A DNA stretch of 7,019 nt, from assembly GCA_012962735.1 (NCBI GenBank), contig DTXA01000558.1:1-7019 (forward strand), given 5' to 3'. This DNA is from Candidatus Latescibacterota bacterium (GTDB lineage Bacteria; Latescibacterota; 4484-107; B68-G9). The notes under the pieces are model-generated. The model did not search any database and was not told the DNA's origin. It was given only the letters and a program-made list of their open reading frames with translations. Below, in pieces: positions 5,150 to 7,019 of this stretch. Position 1 is the first letter of the stretch; every line of letters starts with the position of its first letter. The position numbers were made by a program, and so were the translations under genes.

Positions 5150-7019
5150 GCGGGGAGATATGGAATAGGGTTTTAGAAAAGCTGGCGAGGACCGGGCCGT
5201 TCCGGGAAGTCCGGGAGGGGTTAGAAGGTGGAAGCGTAGCGGTTCACGGCCTGCGGGGCTCCCTTGGGGCGTTCCTTTTGGCGTTCCTCGTGCGGGAGGG
5301 GAAGGGCCCCAGGCTGGCGATCGCCCCAGAAAAGGGGGCCGAACAGCTCCGAGGGGACCTGGAGGTCCTCTTGGGGAAGGATATGGTCTCCTATCTCCCC
5401 CCTCTATGTCTCCGGCCCGGAGAGGAACGCCTTCCTTCATTAGAGGCTGTGGGCCTTCGGGTTGAAGCTCTGGTCAGGCTTGCCGCCCGGAGGCCCGGGG
5501 TGGTGGTCGTCCCCCTCGGGGCCGTGGCGGAGCCCACCCTCCCTCCCCAACACATGGGCCGATATCTGTTACGACTGCGGGTGGGAGAGGAGGTGGACAT
5601 GGAGGAGTTGATGGAGAAACTTGTGGAGGGGGGATATGAGAGGGTCCCAATGGTGGCAGCCCCCGGCCAGTTCGGTGTGCGAGGGGGGATCTTGGACGTG
5701 TTTCCTTTCACCGAAGGACTTCCGGTGCGTGCCGAGTTCTGGGGAGATATGGTGGATTCCCTGCGGAGGTTCGATGTCTCCTCCCAGCGCTCGATGGAAT
5801 TCGTGGACGAAGTCCTCATCCCCCCTGCCCGGGAGCTGGTCGTAACCGAGGATGTCTGGGACCGATTGGAGGAAGAGGCCGGGCGGTGGGGGCTGGAGGG
5901 CCTCAGGGAGAGGGCATCCAGGAGAGCATACTGGGAGGGGATGGAGGCCTATCTGCCCTTAGTCTACCCGGAGCGAGCGCTGGTGTTGGACTATCTGGAC
6001 CCCGGGGATGTGGTGTTCTTAGAGGACTCCGAGCGCATATCTGCGGAGGTGGAGGAGGAGCTCGAGTCCCTGAGGGAGCTTGGACTGCCTCTGGAGGCCT
6101 TCAGACCCTCCCCTGAGGAGATGGAGGATAGGTTAAATCGATTACGAAGGATCTGCCATGTGACTTTCTCCTCCCACGAAGGGGAGGTCGTGCGCTTCTC
6201 CTCACAGGAGCCCGGGGGGTTCGGAGGGGACATCGCCAGGGCGAGGAAGGCCGTCGGGAGGTGGGTCGCAGAGGGGTATCGGGTGGTCGTGGCCTGCGGA
6301 CACCCGGCCCAGGCCGAACGTGTTGCAGAGGCGTTAGAGGACGAGGGAGTGGAAGTCGGGGTGGGCGACCTCGGCGGGGGGTTCGTGTTCCCACAAGGGG
6401 ATCTGGTCCTCCTCACGGAGGGTGAGTTCTTCCGAAGGCCCTTCCGGAGGTCGAGGCCTCCGAAGTTCCAAGGGGGCACTCCCATACCGGACATAACGGC
6501 CTTGAGGAGGGGAGATCTGGTGGTCCACGAGGACTACGGCATAGGGAGGTTCTTGGGGGTGGAAGGGATGGAGGTGGGAGGGGTGCGGGGGGATTTCCTA
6601 ATAGTGGAGTACAGGGACGGGGACAGGCTCTACGTGCCGGTGGAGCAATTAGCTCGGGTGCAGAAGTACCAAGGTCTCTTGAAGATCCAGCCCCCTCTGA
6701 CCAAGCTGGGAGGGGCCGAGTGGGAGCGAGTTAAGGCCCGGGTGAAGAGGGCGGCCCGGCAGATGGCGGGAGAGCTTCTGAAGCTCTATGCTACACGGAT
6801 GGCGAAGCCCGGACACGCTTTCTCCCCCGACACCCCCTGGCAGGCCGAACTCGAGTTCTCATTCCCGTGCGAGGAGACCCCGGATCAGCTCGAGGCCGCC
6901 CGGCAGATCAAGGAAGACATGGAACAGCCAGTCCCCATGGACAGGTTGCTTTGCGGGGACGTGGGGTTTGGGAAGACCGAAGTCGCCATAAGGGCTGCCT
7001 TCAAGGCCGTGATGGACGG
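5146..7019 (+). CDS. mfd: Transcription-repair coupling factor Mfd (3' end beyond the window)
   Basis: Mfd recognises RNA polymerase stalled at DNA damage, pushes it off with an ATP-driven DNA translocase and recruits UvrA for nucleotide excision repair. The visible 624 codons cover slightly more than half of a typical protein of about 1,100-1,200 residues. The UvrB-like N-terminal module includes a degenerate P-loop region (HGLRGSLGAFLLAF) and GQFGVRGGILDVFPF (about 172-187). The RNA polymerase-interacting, CarD-like domain starts near 456: GDLVVHEDYGIGRFLG, then DRLYVPVEQL. The translocase begins with ETPDQ (577-581) and Walker A GDVGFGKT (604-611), which is intact. The start is ATG at 5146 in ATGAGC, overlapping the remnant's TGA; the ribosome site there is weak, so expression may depend on upstream translation or a less obvious site. 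The frame is open to the edge of the window. The identity is very secure. Confidence 0.97.
   Translation, partial: MSGEIWNRVLEKLARTGPFREVREGLEGGSVAVHGLRGSLGAFLLAFLVREGKGPRLAIAPEKGAEQLRGDLEVLLGKDMVSYLPPLCLRPGEERLPSLEAVGLRVEALVRLAARRPGVVVVPLGAVAEPTLPPQHMGRYLLRLRVGEEVDMEELMEKLVEGGYERVPMVAAPGQFGVRGGILDVFPFTEGLPVRAEFWGDMVDSLRRFDVSSQRSMEFVDEVLIPPARELVVTEDVWDRLEEEAGRWGLEGLRERASRRAYWEGMEAYLPLVYPERALVLDYLDPGDVVFLEDSERISAEVEEELESLRELGLPLEAFRPSPEEMEDRLNRLRRICHVTFSSHEGEVVRFSSQEPGGFGGDIARARKAVGRWVAEGYRVVVACGHPAQAERVAEALEDEGVEVGVGDLGGGFVFPQGDLVLLTEGEFFRRPFRRSRPPKFQGGTPIPDITALRRGDLVVHEDYGIGRFLGVEGMEVGGVRGDFLIVEYRDGDRLYVPVEQLARVQKYQGLLKIQPPLTKLGGAEWERVKARVKRAARQMAGELLKLYATRMAKPGHAFSPDTPWQAELEFSFPCEETPDQLEAARQIKEDMEQPVPMDRLLCGDVGFGKTEVAIRAAFKAVMD

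Noticed and set aside
5024..6528. Minus-strand and alternative forward frames across the mfd 5' region
   Set aside because: mfd has strong, ordered family motifs through this whole region; the others are shadows.

Overview
The window reads as a stretch of chromosome from a GC-rich bacterium. Coding strands are purine-rich, arginine is mostly AGG, ATA is common for isoleucine, and the proteins are rich in Glu, Arg, Val and Leu. That pattern is frequent in thermophiles or deep-branching phyla, but nothing here fixes the taxon. No phage, transposase, CRISPR or RNA gene is visible.

Two gene sets diverge from a control region at about 4441-4605. Leftward (minus strand), in transcription order, are: a broken sugar-phosphate isomerase/epimerase gene (4440-3848), a predicted lipoprotein of unknown function whose GTG start overlaps the isomerase stop (3851-3174), yggS (PLP homeostasis protein, 3122-2421), yggT (small membrane protein, 2373-2083) and ligA (NAD+-dependent DNA ligase, from 2073 and running off the left edge). 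Spacing is tight throughout, as in an operon. Rightward are the decayed C-terminal part of a glycoside-hydrolase-like gene (about 4606-5149) and then mfd (transcription-repair coupling factor, from 5146, running off the right edge). The old hydrolase stop overlaps the mfd start as ATGA. Reasonable sigma-70-type promoters face each way in the control region.

The intact genes are housekeeping functions: DNA ligation, transcription-coupled repair, PLP homeostasis and a YggT membrane protein. The two genes nearest the divergent promoters are both carbohydrate-type and both damaged. This suggests a small sugar-use locus that has decayed while its promoters and translational junctions stayed in place to serve the downstream genes.

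The most unusual structural feature is a 41-base direct repeat (36/41 identical) at 1-41 and 2373-2413, which brackets the ligA-yggT block. One copy is translated in frame as a C-terminal extension of LigA. The other lies just after the yggS stop in the same codon phase. I see no convincing new defence or mobile system.
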